Origin: Clostridiales bacterium UBA3758
GTDB taxonomy: Bacteria; Bacillota; Clostridia; Oscillospirales; Oscillospiraceae
DNA length: 64,000 nucleotides
NCBI GenBank assembly: GCA_002371675.1
Contig: DFGE01000022.1
Span: 124,001 to 188,000, forward strand
Direction of reading: 5' to 3'
Below the pieces are notes generated by a model, which saw nothing but the letters and a program-made list of their open reading frames with translations, searched no databases and had not been told where the DNA came from. The translations under genes were made by a program, and so were the position numbers. The first letter of the stretch is position 1, and each line of letters opens with the position of its first letter. Below, piece by piece: positions 1 through 11,000 of this stretch.

Positions 1-195
1 CCCGGGCTTGCGCTCTGCGCCAAGACCGGCACCGCCGAGCTCGGCGACGGGACCTCCCACGCCTGGTTCACCGGTTTTCTCGACGACGAGGAACACCCCT
101 ACGCCTTCGTCGTTTTCATCGAACGCGGCGGCGGCGGACTGAGTCAGGCAGGGCCGGTCGCCAACTCCGTCCTGCAGACAGCCGTTCACGGCTGA
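1..195 (+). CDS. Penicillin-binding protein, C-terminal fragment (5' end outside window)
   Basis: The window opens inside a frame that ends at TGA 193-195. Its 64 visible residues contain KTGTAE at residues 8-13, the third conserved motif of the penicillin-binding/transpeptidase fold, followed by HAWFTGF and a final helix, the normal end of a class B or A transpeptidase domain. By family knowledge these enzymes cross-link peptidoglycan outside the membrane through an active-site Ser, which lies upstream of the window, so the class cannot be decided. It lies 31 bases before the ABC-F gene on the same strand. Partial only because of the window edge. Confidence 0.85.
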   Translation, partial: PGLALCAKTGTAELGDGTSHAWFTGFLDDEEHPYAFVVFIERGGGGLSQAGPVANSVLQTAVHG

Positions 196-226
196 AGAAT
201 GAATATCAAATCTACCGAGGAGACAT

Positions 227-2092
227 ATGGCAGAAATCACCGTATCAAAGCTGGTCAAATCCTTTGAACAGGGCAACAATATTCTGGACGGTCTCTCCTT
301 CTCGATCTTGGCGGGAGAACGCGTCGGCATTCTGGGCCATAACGGCTGTGGGAAAACAACGCTCTTTCGCATCCTTGTCGGGGAGATCGGCTATGACGAA
401 GGCGCGGTATCCGTCACAAACGGAAGGCGGATAGGTCTGATTTCGCAGATTCCCGTCTTTCCGCCGGAATGGACAACGGAGGACGTGCTCAAATCTGCTC
501 ACAGGCGTCTCTATGCGCTTTCTGAGCGCCTTGACGAGCTGGCCGAGCAGATGGAGCATAACGCCTCCCCCGCTCTCCTGCAGGAGTATGACCGTCTCAG
601 CGAGCGCTTTGGCAGCGAAGGCGGCTACCAGATGGATGTAGATCGCAACCGGGTGGCCAACGGCCTGCAGATCCCTGCAGCGCAGCGGGAGCAGCTGTTC
701 TCCACGCTCTCCGGCGGAGAACAGACCCGCGTGAATCTCGCGCGGCTCATTCTTGAGGACACGGACATTCTTCTGCTCGACGAACCCACCAACCACCTGG
801 ACCTGCGGGCCACCGAATGGCTCGAGGACTATCTGCTGCACTTCAAGGGCACCGTTCTCGCCATCAGCCATGACCGCTATTTTCTCGACCGCGTCGTACA
901 GCGCTGCATCGAGATCCAGGACGGGAAAGCGGAATTCTACAGCGGCAATTACAGTTTTTACGTTCAGGAGCGCGAACGGCGCTTCCAGGAAAAGCTCAAG
1001 CAGTACGAGAAGGATCAGGCCAAGATCGAGCAGCTCACCAGAGCCGCCGAGCAGATGCATCTCTGGGCCTTCATGGGCAACGACAAGCTCCATAAGCGTG
1101 CCTTTTCCATGGAAAAACGCATCGAAAAGCTGCAGAAGACCGAAAGGCCCGTCGAGGCAAAAAAGCTTGGCGTGAAGTTCCGGCAGCGGGAATTCAATGG
1201 CGACGAGGCGCTCGTAATTGAAGGCGTGTCAAAAGCCTACGGAAACAAGCAGCTCTTCTCTGACCTCTCCATGGTCGTCACCGGCGGAGAGCGGATCGCC
1301 CTCATCGGCGACAACGGGACAGGGAAATCCACGCTTGTGAAGCTGATCATGAATCTCGAAACGCCGGACGAGGGATATCTGCAGCTCGGCCCGGCAATAC
1401 GCAGTGCGTATCTTCCCCAGCTTGTGTGTTTTACCAATGACAGCCGCTCGGTGCTCGACACCATGCTGTATGACTGCCGCTGTCAGCCGCAGGAGGCTCG
1501 CGACAGGCTTGCCGCCTTCGGTTTTCGAGGCGAGGCGGTGCTCACCCCGGTCGGCGCGCTCTCCGGCGGTGAGAAGAGCCGCCTCAGGCTATGCATGCTG
1601 ATGGGGAGCGACATCAATTTCCTTATCCTGGACGAGCCCACCAACCATCTCGATATCGCCAGCCGCGAGTGGATGGAGGACGCGCTCTCGGACTATGAGC
1701 AGACCCTTCTTTTTGTCTCGCATGACCGCTTTTTTATCGAAAAGTTCGCCACGCGCATCTGGGCGCTCGATGATGGACAGATCACTGATTTCCGCGGAGG
1801 GTATCGGGAATACTGCGCATGGAAGGAACGCCAGACTGTTTTTCAGCAAGTGCAGAAAAACGCGAAAAAGAAGGAAAAGAAGGAACGTCCGCACAGCCCC
1901 AACGCGGAACGCCAGCGCGCGAGGCTCGAAAAGGAAATCGCAAAGCTGGAGGAGCAGATCGCCGCGCTTGACCGCGAGGCGGATGACCACGCCTCGGATT
2001 ACCAGAAACTGATGGAGATCGGCGCGCGGCGTGAGGAAATGGACGCAGCGCTGCTCACGCTCTATGAACAATGGGAGGTTCTGGATGAGTAA
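227..2092 (+). CDS. ABC-F family ATPase (Uup/YdiF-like)
   Basis: A soluble protein of 621 residues with two ABC ATPase domains and no membrane segments, the hallmark of the ABC-F family that acts on ribosomes. The first domain has Walker A GHNGCGKTT near residues 37-45, signature LSGGEQ near 160 and LLLDEPTNHLD near 180. The second has GDNGTGKST near 361 and LSGGEK near 445. A charged inter-domain linker is followed by a Lys/Glu-rich C-terminal coiled coil (about 540-621) as in Uup and YdiF. The ATG at 227 follows a GAGGAG ribosome site. Members either modulate translation or protect ribosomes from antibiotics; the sequence alone does not say which. It overlaps the next gene by 8 bases. Confidence 0.9.
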   Translation: MAEITVSKLVKSFEQGNNILDGLSFSILAGERVGILGHNGCGKTTLFRILVGEIGYDEGAVSVTNGRRIGLISQIPVFPPEWTTEDVLKSAHRRLYALSERLDELAEQMEHNASPALLQEYDRLSERFGSEGGYQMDVDRNRVANGLQIPAAQREQLFSTLSGGEQTRVNLARLILEDTDILLLDEPTNHLDLRATEWLEDYLLHFKGTVLAISHDRYFLDRVVQRCIEIQDGKAEFYSGNYSFYVQERERRFQEKLKQYEKDQAKIEQLTRAAEQMHLWAFMGNDKLHKRAFSMEKRIEKLQKTERPVEAKKLGVKFRQREFNGDEALVIEGVSKAYGNKQLFSDLSMVVTGGERIALIGDNGTGKSTLVKLIMNLETPDEGYLQLGPAIRSAYLPQLVCFTNDSRSVLDTMLYDCRCQPQEARDRLAAFGFRGEAVLTPVGALSGGEKSRLRLCMLMGSDINFLILDEPTNHLDIASREWMEDALSDYEQTLLFVSHDRFFIEKFATRIWALDDGQITDFRGGYREYCAWKERQTVFQQVQKNAKKKEKKERPHSPNAERQRARLEKEIAKLEEQIAALDREADDHASDYQKLMEIGARREEMDAALLTLYEQWEVLDE

Positions 2093-2948
2093 AAACAAAT
2101 ACCTTTGGGCTCTGCCGGCAGGCATTTTTCTCGCTGCCGGCCTGATCCTGCGTTTTCCCGTACACAGATTCGGCTACCTTCCCTACGCGCTGGCGGCCGT
2201 CGGTTTATTGATCGTCTTCTGGCATTTCCGAAAAAACTGGGCGGCGCTCTCCGGTATGCTGACTGCGGCAGCGTTGGTGCTGCGCTTTGCCGTACGGGGC
2301 TATGCCTATTGGGGATACGCCGCGCTGTTTCTTGCAGCTCTGATCGCCGCACACCGCTTTTTGAGCAAAACGCTATGGCGTATTCTTTTGGTGCTGGTTG
2401 GTATCGGCCTTGTTTACTTTTGTATCGTCGAAACGCCCATTATCAAAAATGCGCGAACCGACAGTCAGCCCGAGCGGAAATACCTTGTGGTACTCGGCGC
2501 CGCCGTACACGGTGATGAGCCATCCCTGACCCTTGTGCGGCGTTTGGAAGGCGCCCTGTCATATCTCGAACAGTACCCCGAAAGCATTGCGATCGTATCC
2601 GGCGGACAGGGTGTGGGCGAAAACATCAGCGAGGGACAGGCCATGCACGACTGGCTGATTGAACATGGGATCCCGGAGAGCCGGATTCTTGTGGAGGACA
2701 AGGCTACTTCTACAAAGGAAAACCTGGAGTTCTCCTTTGCCATGATCCGCGATCGTGGCGACACGCCTGAGGGCAATGTGGCCATTGTATCCTCCGCCTA
2801 CCATCTATATCGTGCCAAGCTCATGTGCAGATCTCTTGGCGTAGAGGCTGCAGGGGTGGCTGCGCCCTGGGGTTACTTCTTCGTGATGTTGAATTACTTC
2901 ATCCGCGAGGCCTTTGGCGTTACTCATTTCTGGGTTTTCGGCAGATAA
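2085..2948 (+). CDS. Membrane protein with DUF218 (YdcF/SanA-like) domain
   Basis: About 287 residues. The N-terminal ~125 residues form several hydrophobic segments. A DUF218 domain follows, beginning at KYLVVLG near residue 131 and containing IVSGGQG, a HGIP...ILVED segment and STKENL, all typical of the YdcF/SanA/ElyC group. These proteins are linked to cell-envelope polysaccharide or peptidoglycan precursor metabolism, but no activity is firmly known for this type. I place the start at ATG 2085, inside the end of the ABC-F gene, because GGGAGG sits at 2073-2078; an in-frame ATG at 2031 is deep in the upstream gene. The overlap suggests translational coupling with the ABC-F gene. The transcript ends at the hairpin just after the stop. 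Confidence 0.82.
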   Translation: MSKNKYLWALPAGIFLAAGLILRFPVHRFGYLPYALAAVGLLIVFWHFRKNWAALSGMLTAAALVLRFAVRGYAYWGYAALFLAALIAAHRFLSKTLWRILLVLVGIGLVYFCIVETPIIKNARTDSQPERKYLVVLGAAVHGDEPSLTLVRRLEGALSYLEQYPESIAIVSGGQGVGENISEGQAMHDWLIEHGIPESRILVEDKATSTKENLEFSFAMIRDRGDTPEGNVAIVSSAYHLYRAKLMCRSLGVEAAGVAAPWGYFFVMLNYFIREAFGVTHFWVFGR

Positions 2949-2949
2949 A

Positions 2950-2981
2950 AAAACGCATGGATCATGATCCATGCGTTTTTT
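2950..2981. terminator. Bidirectional Rho-independent terminator
   Basis: A perfect palindrome (stem ACGCATGGAT / ATCCATGCGT) is flanked by A-run and T-run, so it can end both the DUF218 gene on the plus strand and the AAA+ gene on the minus strand. Confidence 0.85.
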
Positions 2982-3001
2982 CTTTTTGTGCGACCGCTCG
3001 A

Positions 3002-4942
3002 TCATGCCCGGAAGCCGATCGGATCGGTATTGTGCTCCTTCGGTATATCCGCAAGAGCGGCAGCCGCGTCAAAGTCTTCAGCAGTAAGCACAATATCGGA
3101 TGTAGATTCATTCCCTATGTTGCGGATCGCATGCGCCCATGCGTTTTCATACAGATTGCGGGCAAAGCGCGCATTGCCGAAGCTGCGGGATGTAATGTAT
3201 TTCTCCGGCAGAGAGGAAAAGAACTGCTCTGCGTGCTCGGTGTAATCTTCGCTGTTTTTGAAGTGTTTGCGGGAAATGCGCAGGAAGATTTCCAAAAGCT
3301 GCTCGCGTGTGTAGTTCGGGAACTCGACAACATAACGCACGCGGTCACGCATGCCTGCGTTCATTGCGAACAAGTCCTCCATCTCCTTGGGATATCCTGC
3401 GAGTATCACGATCATGTCATCGCGGTGATTCTCCATTTGGGCGATGAGCATATCAAGCGCTTCCCGTCCGAAATCCGCCTGGCCGGCAGTACCGCTCGCC
3501 AGAGAATAAGCCTCATCAATGAACAGAACAGAGCCATAAGCAGCCTCGCAGATCTGTCTCGTGATATCTGCGGTATGGCCGACAAATTGTCCGACAAGAT
3601 CACGCCCGTGCTTCTCAAAGAACTTGCCAATACGCAGATAGCCGCGCTGCTTCATGACCGAACCGACAATGCGTGCAACCGTAGTTTTGCCGGTACCGGG
3701 ATTTCCGACGAAAGCCATGTGCATTGCGGGCGCTTCCATGCCGGATGCATGGGCAAAGGCGATCTGATCCAAAATGCTGCGCACACGGTCGGCAACCGTC
3801 TCCATGCCGACCAATTCGTCCAGATCCGACAGCGTGGGCTCATCGTCGTTCTCGCTCAGGTCGAACGAAGTAATCGCCTCGGGCGGAATCTCCGAGCTTT
3901 CAACGCCGTTTTCAAGACACCATGCATGCATGTCGAAGATGATATCGCGCGCAATCTTCTTGACTGTAGAGACGCCGTAGAAATAGCCGTCAGCCTTTTC
4001 AAGACTGATAATCTTATCGAACACAGGCCAGGACGCTTCTGCCAGTTTATAATTGTACTTTTCGAGTGTACGACGTGCCACCTCGTGCAGCTGCTCGGTG
4101 TCGAAGGGCCTGAAAACGACAGGTTTCAAGGAAACGACGTCTCCCAGATCGCGGGAGATCGTCTCAATTGTTGCTGCGGAGCGATAGGGCATGCGGAAGA
4201 CGACGACCTTGTTTTTATTATACTGTTCGATCAGGAGCAGGAGTTTTCTGAAATATGGATGGCCGGTACGGTCGAGCCAGTTGCTGATATCGAGAGCAAT
4301 GATTTTCGAACTGCGTCTTCTCAACAAGTTGGAAAATGAATCCAAAAAGTTGTCAAAATCATCCGTCAATTTCTTATCGACAGGGATCATAATCTCTTCG
4401 ATATTGTCCAAATCCGGCACCAGTCCGCTTTCGCGGAGCGTACGGGACAGCAGGTTCAACGAAGTGTGATATCCGCAGCCGGGGTCGACGGAGAACAGAT
4501 ATCTTCTTCTGCGGACGATCTCTGCGGCATTGTGCGCCAAAAGCGAAGGAGCGATCCGTTTGAGATCGCTGCAAGGCGCTTTCATCTCCTCTGCGCCGAC
4601 AAGTTTATCAAGCTTTTCCTGAAGCGTTTCAGCCATTTCCGGATCTGCTCCGGACTCCGTGATTCTTCTTCTCTCCTGTCGCCGACGGAGGAGAACATCT
4701 CTGTCAATTTGCTTCTCAGGTTCCGTCTTCTTCTCCGAAGAAACAGGCGAATCATTGCCGGAAGCGGAGGACGCAGAAACTGCATATGTGTAATCCCGTC
4801 CGTCGATTACAATTGTGAAAACATTCTGCAGATCACCGTTCGTTTTGTCAACCGCATTCTCCCGATTATGCGCCGGGTCTCCGCTGCATAATCCTTGACA
4901 GCAAATGTAAAGGATACGGTCATTTGAAACGAAGCCGCACAA
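3002..4942 (-). CDS. CbxX/CfqX (SpoVK-like) AAA+ ATPase
   Basis: About 646 residues in the open frame. The C-terminal half is a complete AAA+ module of the CbxX/CfqX/SpoVK type: Walker A GNPGTGKTTV near residue 410, FVGHT pore-type loop, Walker B LFIDEAYSLA near 475, sensor region and an arginine-containing GMRDRV. A first, more diverged module around residues 145-330 has GCGYHT where a Walker A would be, so it probably does not hydrolyse ATP. Family members remodel or unfold partner proteins; no partner is encoded next to it. The frame opens with a TTG at 4942 and has no ATG before residue 103 (4636), and neither start has a good ribosome site, so the N-terminus is uncertain. It ends at a shared terminator. 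Confidence 0.82.
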   Translation of the reverse strand: MCGFVSNDRILYICCQGLCSGDPAHNRENAVDKTNGDLQNVFTIVIDGRDYTYAVSASSASGNDSPVSSEKKTEPEKQIDRDVLLRRRQERRRITESGADPEMAETLQEKLDKLVGAEEMKAPCSDLKRIAPSLLAHNAAEIVRRRRYLFSVDPGCGYHTSLNLLSRTLRESGLVPDLDNIEEIMIPVDKKLTDDFDNFLDSFSNLLRRRSSKIIALDISNWLDRTGHPYFRKLLLLIEQYNKNKVVVFRMPYRSAATIETISRDLGDVVSLKPVVFRPFDTEQLHEVARRTLEKYNYKLAEASWPVFDKIISLEKADGYFYGVSTVKKIARDIIFDMHAWCLENGVESSEIPPEAITSFDLSENDDEPTLSDLDELVGMETVADRVRSILDQIAFAHASGMEAPAMHMAFVGNPGTGKTTVARIVGSVMKQRGYLRIGKFFEKHGRDLVGQFVGHTADITRQICEAAYGSVLFIDEAYSLASGTAGQADFGREALDMLIAQMENHRDDMIVILAGYPKEMEDLFAMNAGMRDRVRYVVEFPNYTREQLLEIFLRISRKHFKNSEDYTEHAEQFFSSLPEKYITSRSFGNARFARNLYENAWAHAIRNIGNESTSDIVLTAEDFDAAAALADIPKEHNTDPIGFRA

Positions 4943-5030
4943 ACAGCGGCAATCATAATGATCTGCAGATCCGCAAAGCGGAGCGGCGAAACGCTTTTCG
5001 GCGTTTCGCCATCATATAATTATGAAAAGG

Positions 5031-5058
5031 CGATCCGGCGGCAAAGGCCGCCGGATCG
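5031..5058 (-). terminator. Terminator of the giant secreted protein gene
   Basis: An 11-bp GC-rich stem (GATCCGGCGGC / GCCGCCGGATC) with a 4-base loop lies 42 bases after the stop codon at 5100; on the minus strand it is followed by a CTTTTC tract. A second hairpin (4985-5010, GGCGAAACGC stem) follows without a T-run. Confidence 0.7.
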
Positions 5059-5099
5059 TTTGCTGATTGGTCAGATTTTTGCTAACGCACGAAGGATAC

Positions 5100-8000
5100 T
5101 CAGGCAAAATAATCCTTCGCTGCCATGAAGTACAGATACATGGCTCTGCTGAGGTCCTTAAGTGCCTGGTTATCCGTATGAACAGCCAGGTATGCGTAGT
5201 TCATCGGGCTATAGGAATAGGAGGCGGAATTGCCGTTTTTGTCTGTAACGGTGATAATTCTCGCTTTGTCAAGGGACTTGGCTTCGAAGCCGCCAAACTC
5301 GATATAATACCTTGTGCCCTTCGCCGTGGGTTCGACCTCCGTGCCGTCAACAGTAAAGGTATAGTCTTCAATACTGCCTTCACTCAACGTGAAGTAGTGC
5401 CGAACCAAGGTCTTGGATTCGAGAACAAGGGTTCCGGAAGCGTAGGAGATTCCCATGTTTTCAAAGACAGGTTTCTCGAAAGCATAGGCGTCGAAATCGT
5501 CCTCGGTTACCGCGTCAAGATCATTATAATACGGTACAGCAGTATCGACCTTATAATTCAGGACATGCTGCGCGGAGCCAGCGAAGTCTGACAAAGCTTT
5601 TACCAGGACAGTAAGCTTATCCTCCGGACCATAGGCGTTGAGAACGAGGTTGATATAGTCGCGCGCGGAGAACAGGTAACCCGTTTCCGTCACATCTGTT
5701 CCATTCTTGTCCGCAAAGCCAACGAGCGCATCGTTGCCGTCATAGGCACGCAGGGTAACGGGGTCGTTGATGCACTTGAGCGGGCAGGTATAGGTGAAGG
5801 CCGACACATACACGCCGCTGCGCTTGACCCTTGCAGCCTCGCTGATCAGATACTTTTCACCATTGATCGTGATATAGGCGTTCTCGTCTGCGAGAAGCTC
5901 ATCGGCAATCTTCAGATAGTAATTCATGCCGATGTCGCCATTTGCGATCAGGGCGCGGCTAAACACGGTCACAAGGATCGTATTCTCGCTGCTGCAGACA
6001 ACGTCGGCACGGTCACGGACACGGATGCGCGGGTAGTAATTCGTATCGTGCCAGGTGTTGTCAAAGGAGCTGAGACCGGTAGCGCTGATCTTCGCACCGA
6101 CAGCGAGATCCTTGACCTCATTTGCCGTGGTAATGTAGCCGTCGATGAAGACACGGGTCAGATCGCCGGCGGCATCCTTCACCAGGATGGAGATGACCAG
6201 GCCGTTTTCAACTTCGAAGCTGTCCACCGTACCCTTAACGGTCACGAGGGAGCCGAGATACGTGCGCTCGTTGACTTCCTTTGCGGTCACTTCCCTGGGC
6301 TCGACCGGATTGCTCTCGCCGATCTTGGCAATGGATTGCACCTGCAGCTCCATCTCGCCCTGATAGAAGTCGGTATAGCCGGTGATGCGAACGACGTCGC
6401 CGATCTTGAAGTTGCCCGCCACGGGGAAGCAGCAGACGCCGGCGGTCGCATCCTGGACATAGATGCAGTCGAAGAAAGCGGTGTCCTTATCAAAGCCGGA
6501 GGCGTTAGAAGTAACCGTGCCCTCGATGGTGTAAATGAGGCCGGACATGGTCTGCGCCTGAACGGTGGCGATCGGCGTGATCACGGGCTTGTTCAGACCC
6601 TTGACCAGGTTCTCACAGACCTTGTAGTTGGCATAGTTCTTCTGCTGATCCGAATCGGAGGATCCGCTGGAAATCTGCGCCTGAACCTCGAAGTTGGACA
6701 TGAAGGCTGCGCCGGAGACAATGATCAGGCCCCTGCCATCAAGTTCCTCAGTGGCCATAATGACTACGCGGTCATCGCCTGCCGTGTAGGGATACTTGAG
6801 CGTATTGATGCTGCCGTCTTTATCGTTGTCAACCGTATAGGTGCTTGCATGACCAAAGACAACGGGCGTTACAGTAGCGGGTACGCCGGAGCCGGTAAAG
6901 TAGACACTGCTGCCGCCGTAGTTGGAGAAGACCTCGGTATAAAGGCGGTCATTCGGATGATCGGCATCCACCACAATGCCTTCCATAAGAGGGCTCTCGA
7001 AGTTGAAGGCATTGAAGTACAGACGCATGTTCTGGCCGCCGTTGAGCTCGTCGTCCACGGCCTCGTCGTCGCCGATGCGGATGGAGGAGCCGAGAGCCTC
7101 GAGCAGCTTGTTCTGCTGAGCAGCCATATGGTCGGCAGCCGGGAACTCGGCATAGCTCTCATAGTAGTCGCCCCAGCCGGTGAGGATCACCATACCGCCA
7201 GCCTCGTTGAAGGCCTTGATCGCCGCGATCTCCTCGTCGGAGTAGGTGGCATACGGATTGCGCAGCGCAGTACCGTCACGGCGGGAAGGGGCGGTGAGGA
7301 TGAGGCCGGCATACTTCTCGTTGCCGCAGGCCTCGATCAGTTCCTCGCTGGTGTTGAGCTGAACGGTACGAACCGCGTACTCTGCAGCGAGCGCGCTGAA
7401 GTTGGTCATGCTGTCCTTATAGTTGCCGGCAACATACTCGTTGTAGTGAGACGCGTCAATGCCGATGTATACCAGTGAATCGGCGTCCTTAATATCGAGC
7501 GTGATGCTCTTGGTGAAGGTGAACTCTTCGCCATTGAGCTCCACAGTGGCAGTGACGTCGATGGTCACATGGCGCGCCTTGTCAGGCGTGAAGGAGAAGC
7601 TCACCGTGCTGTTGGAGCTTGCAGCGACCGTGTGCGGCTCGCTGTCGGTGCCGATGACCTCGCCGCCCTGCACGGAATAGACGATGGACTTGACCGTCGC
7701 AGCGCTGGACTCGCTGTTGAAGAACGTGGTCGTCAAGGTGAGCTCCTCGCCGGTGACGGGCGTGGCCTGGCTGGCCGTAACCTCGGAGATGCCGAGCTTG
7801 AGGCTCTCGCCGACCCAAACAGGTGCGGTCACAGCGAGATCGCCGTCCGCCTGGGTGACGCGGATGAAGTAATAGCTGTAGTTCGGGTCAAGCTCGACCT
7901 CGAGCGAACCGGAGGCGAAATCGGCGGCATCGGCCCAGGTGTAGGCGACCTTGCCGGAGTTGACAACGACTTCGACCTTGGAGATTGAGTCGCTGCTGTC

Positions 8001-11000
8001 GGGATCATACAGAGTAACAGCGATGTTCAGCTTCTCTGGAACCTCACTGAAGATGGTGCCAAGAGGCTCGCCGTTGACCGTGTAATTGATCTCGAGGTTC
8101 TTGTCCTCGGTGGCGTAGACACGGAGCTGCCGGATGGCGTCGTAGATGCCTTCTTCGGAGAAGTTATCCGTGTAGATAACATCGCGCGCGTCGTTGGCGT
8201 TGCCCCAGCGGCCCTTGTGGTTGTCCTGGTTGTTGGTCGGGGCAACGTGCCAGCCCTTGTCAAGAGCGAGGATATACTGCTCATAGCTCGGGTAATAGCC
8301 GCCCGCGCCGATCTGGCCCTCGCCGTTGCCGACTTCCACGAGGAAGATACGGCTGTCGGTCACGGCATCCCAGTAAGAGAAGTCCGTGAAGTTGCCGAAG
8401 GTCGTGCCGGGGTGGTTGAACTGGCTGAGGGAATTGGCGCCCTCCTCCTGAGCCAGCAGCGCATAGTAGGCCTTCATGCCGGCGTCGTTGGACTTGTTGT
8501 TGAGGGTAGTGTTGTTGCGGGAGACGATACCCGGGGTATTGAAGGTGTTGATGTGGCCGGGGCCGCCGGACCAGGTCATCTCAAAGCCCGCGATGGCGAT
8601 CAGGTCGGAATGCGTGGCATTAAAGTCGGCCACAGTGTTCTTGTACTCCGCCCAGATCTTCTGCGAGGCCTCGGTCATGAGGCTGGTGTCGTACAGGCCC
8701 TGTTCGGGGTTGGCTGCGGAAGTGGTGTCAAAGTAGTTGGAGTGGTCGGTGAAGGCCACGAACTGGACATTGCTCGACGCCGGAAGCGCTTCGATGTACT
8801 CCAGTGCGGAGCTCAGGGTGCCGGAGCCGTCGGAGTAGGTGGTGTGAGAGTGGAGCTGGCCGAAGTAGAGCTGGAAGTCAGCCTTGCCAACCGTGAAGCT
8901 CCAGGTCTTCTCAGCGCTCTTGCCGTCCGCGCGCGTCACCGTGACCTTGACGGTGTAGCGGCCGTCCGCCATATCCTCGGCAGACTGATAGCTGAGCTTG
9001 CCGTCGGCAAATGTCGCCTCAACCGATTCGTCGTTGATCGTCATCGTGAAGACGGCATTCTCGCCGACATTACCGATTTCCGCGGAGATGACGGGCTTCT
9101 TGTCGTCGAGCGTCTGGGCGTTCGCTGCAGGCGTGAGCTTGCCGATGAAGGGCTCGTCCAGAACGGTAACCGTCTTGACGCCGCTGTAGCTAAGATTGTT
9201 GCTGTTCTTGACCTCCACGATCACCTTGAAGCTCGCAATGGGCTCCTCGGCCGCGTCGAGTACAGCAGCAGGGATGGTGATGGTGTAGGTGCGGCCTTCG
9301 ACTTCATAGCCCTCAAGCGCGGTCTTGACGCCGTTGATCTCGAGCGAGACCGTGACCTCATTGATGGTCTCTGCCAGGTCGTCGAGAGAGAACTTCACGG
9401 CGTAATCCTGCTCGATGTAGCGGGAATCCTCGCAGTCAAAGCTGACCGTGGGAACCTGGGCGACGCCGTTGATTACAGTGGTGCCGTCGGCGACGGGATA
9501 GAAGTTAAAGCGGAAGATGTCCGCTTCGGCGGACTTGAAGGTCCAACCGGAGAACATGCTGGAGTAGTACTCGATGCAGACGGGGCTGCTGCCATATTTG
9601 GCGGCTTTATTGTAGAGGATGTAGCCGTCGCCATTTTTATTCAGGTACCACTTTGCATAGTTGTCAATCTCATCCTGGAAGAAGAGATCTTCCTTGGCGT
9701 TGGAAGCAAGGTACTTCCCGCCGATCTCAAACGTGTAGTACCGTCCGGTGCTGCCGACGGTAAAGACCAGAGCGCCGTTGGAGACAACTGCTTTGCCGCT
9801 TTCAATGGTCGTGGGAATGTTCGTAAGGGAGATTCCGGATTCGGTCGGGATACCAAACACACCCTGCGCAGAAGCATTGTAAACAACATACTGCGCACCG
9901 TCGGTGAGGACGCCGTCCCACTCGCCGTCGTCAGCGGGCACGCTGGCCTGACTCGGATCGACCAGATAGAACTGCAGACCGAAATCCATCTCATTCAGCT
10001 TCGTGGTCGAATAACCGGAGAAGACTTCATTGCTATTCCTGACGTAGGCCTCAATGTAGCAGTTGCCATACTGGCCCTGCAGCTCGCTGGAGTAGATATA
10101 CCAGGTATGGTTAGTCTCGTTGCAGGGATCGATCTTCCATCCGCTCTTGGTATCGGGATTGTATTCGGGATTGATGGTCAGCTCGACATAATTGCCGCTG
10201 AGCCAAGCCGAAATCACACGGGTACCGTTAGAGAAGCTGTATACGCCGTCCTTGACCGAAACGGTAAAGACGTGATCCTTCGTGAAGGAATCAGTCAACT
10301 TATCAGCGGTCAGATACCAGTCGCCGCTGGAATCGGAATTGATGGCCGTCTTATGGCCGGGACTGTAGATGAGCACGGTCGCGCCATCGATAAGCTGATC
10401 AAGAGACGTGACAAGCGTGCCGACCTTCAGGCCTTCAACGCCCGGCTCGTCACCACCGCCCGGGGTATCACCGTTATCCGGTACGAGATAGAACTGCTGA
10501 ATGAACAGGTCGCCGGTGGTATTCTTGTTGTACGCGCTCCAGTTGTTATTATTTGCGTACCACTCGATGCGGTAGCCGGTGCGGGCAACATTCTCGATGT
10601 AGAAGCCGTTCTCGCTGCCGTCGGCAGGCGTGATGGTCCAGTTCGGATTCTCTTCATCCAGCGGCATGCTGGTCCTGGAAGCCGCCATGGCAAGCTTCTT
10701 GCCGTCAGCCGTCGAGAAGGTATAGCTGCCATCCTCATTCTTGCCGATCGTCCAGATCTCGCTCTCACCGTAACCGGTCAGGACGCCGTCGGTCAGAGCC
10801 ACATCGACGCCAGCGTTGTAATAGCCGTTGTAGGTCTGGCTGAGAGCCTTGTTGTTCGCCGGGTTCAGGATAACGACCTTCGCGCCGTCAGTCAGCTGCG
10901 CAAGATCCGTTACAATGCCGCTCTTGGCCGGAGTCGGTTCATCGGGCGTTTCAGATTCCTCAGAGACGAGGTAGAACTGCTGGATGAACAGATCGCCGGT

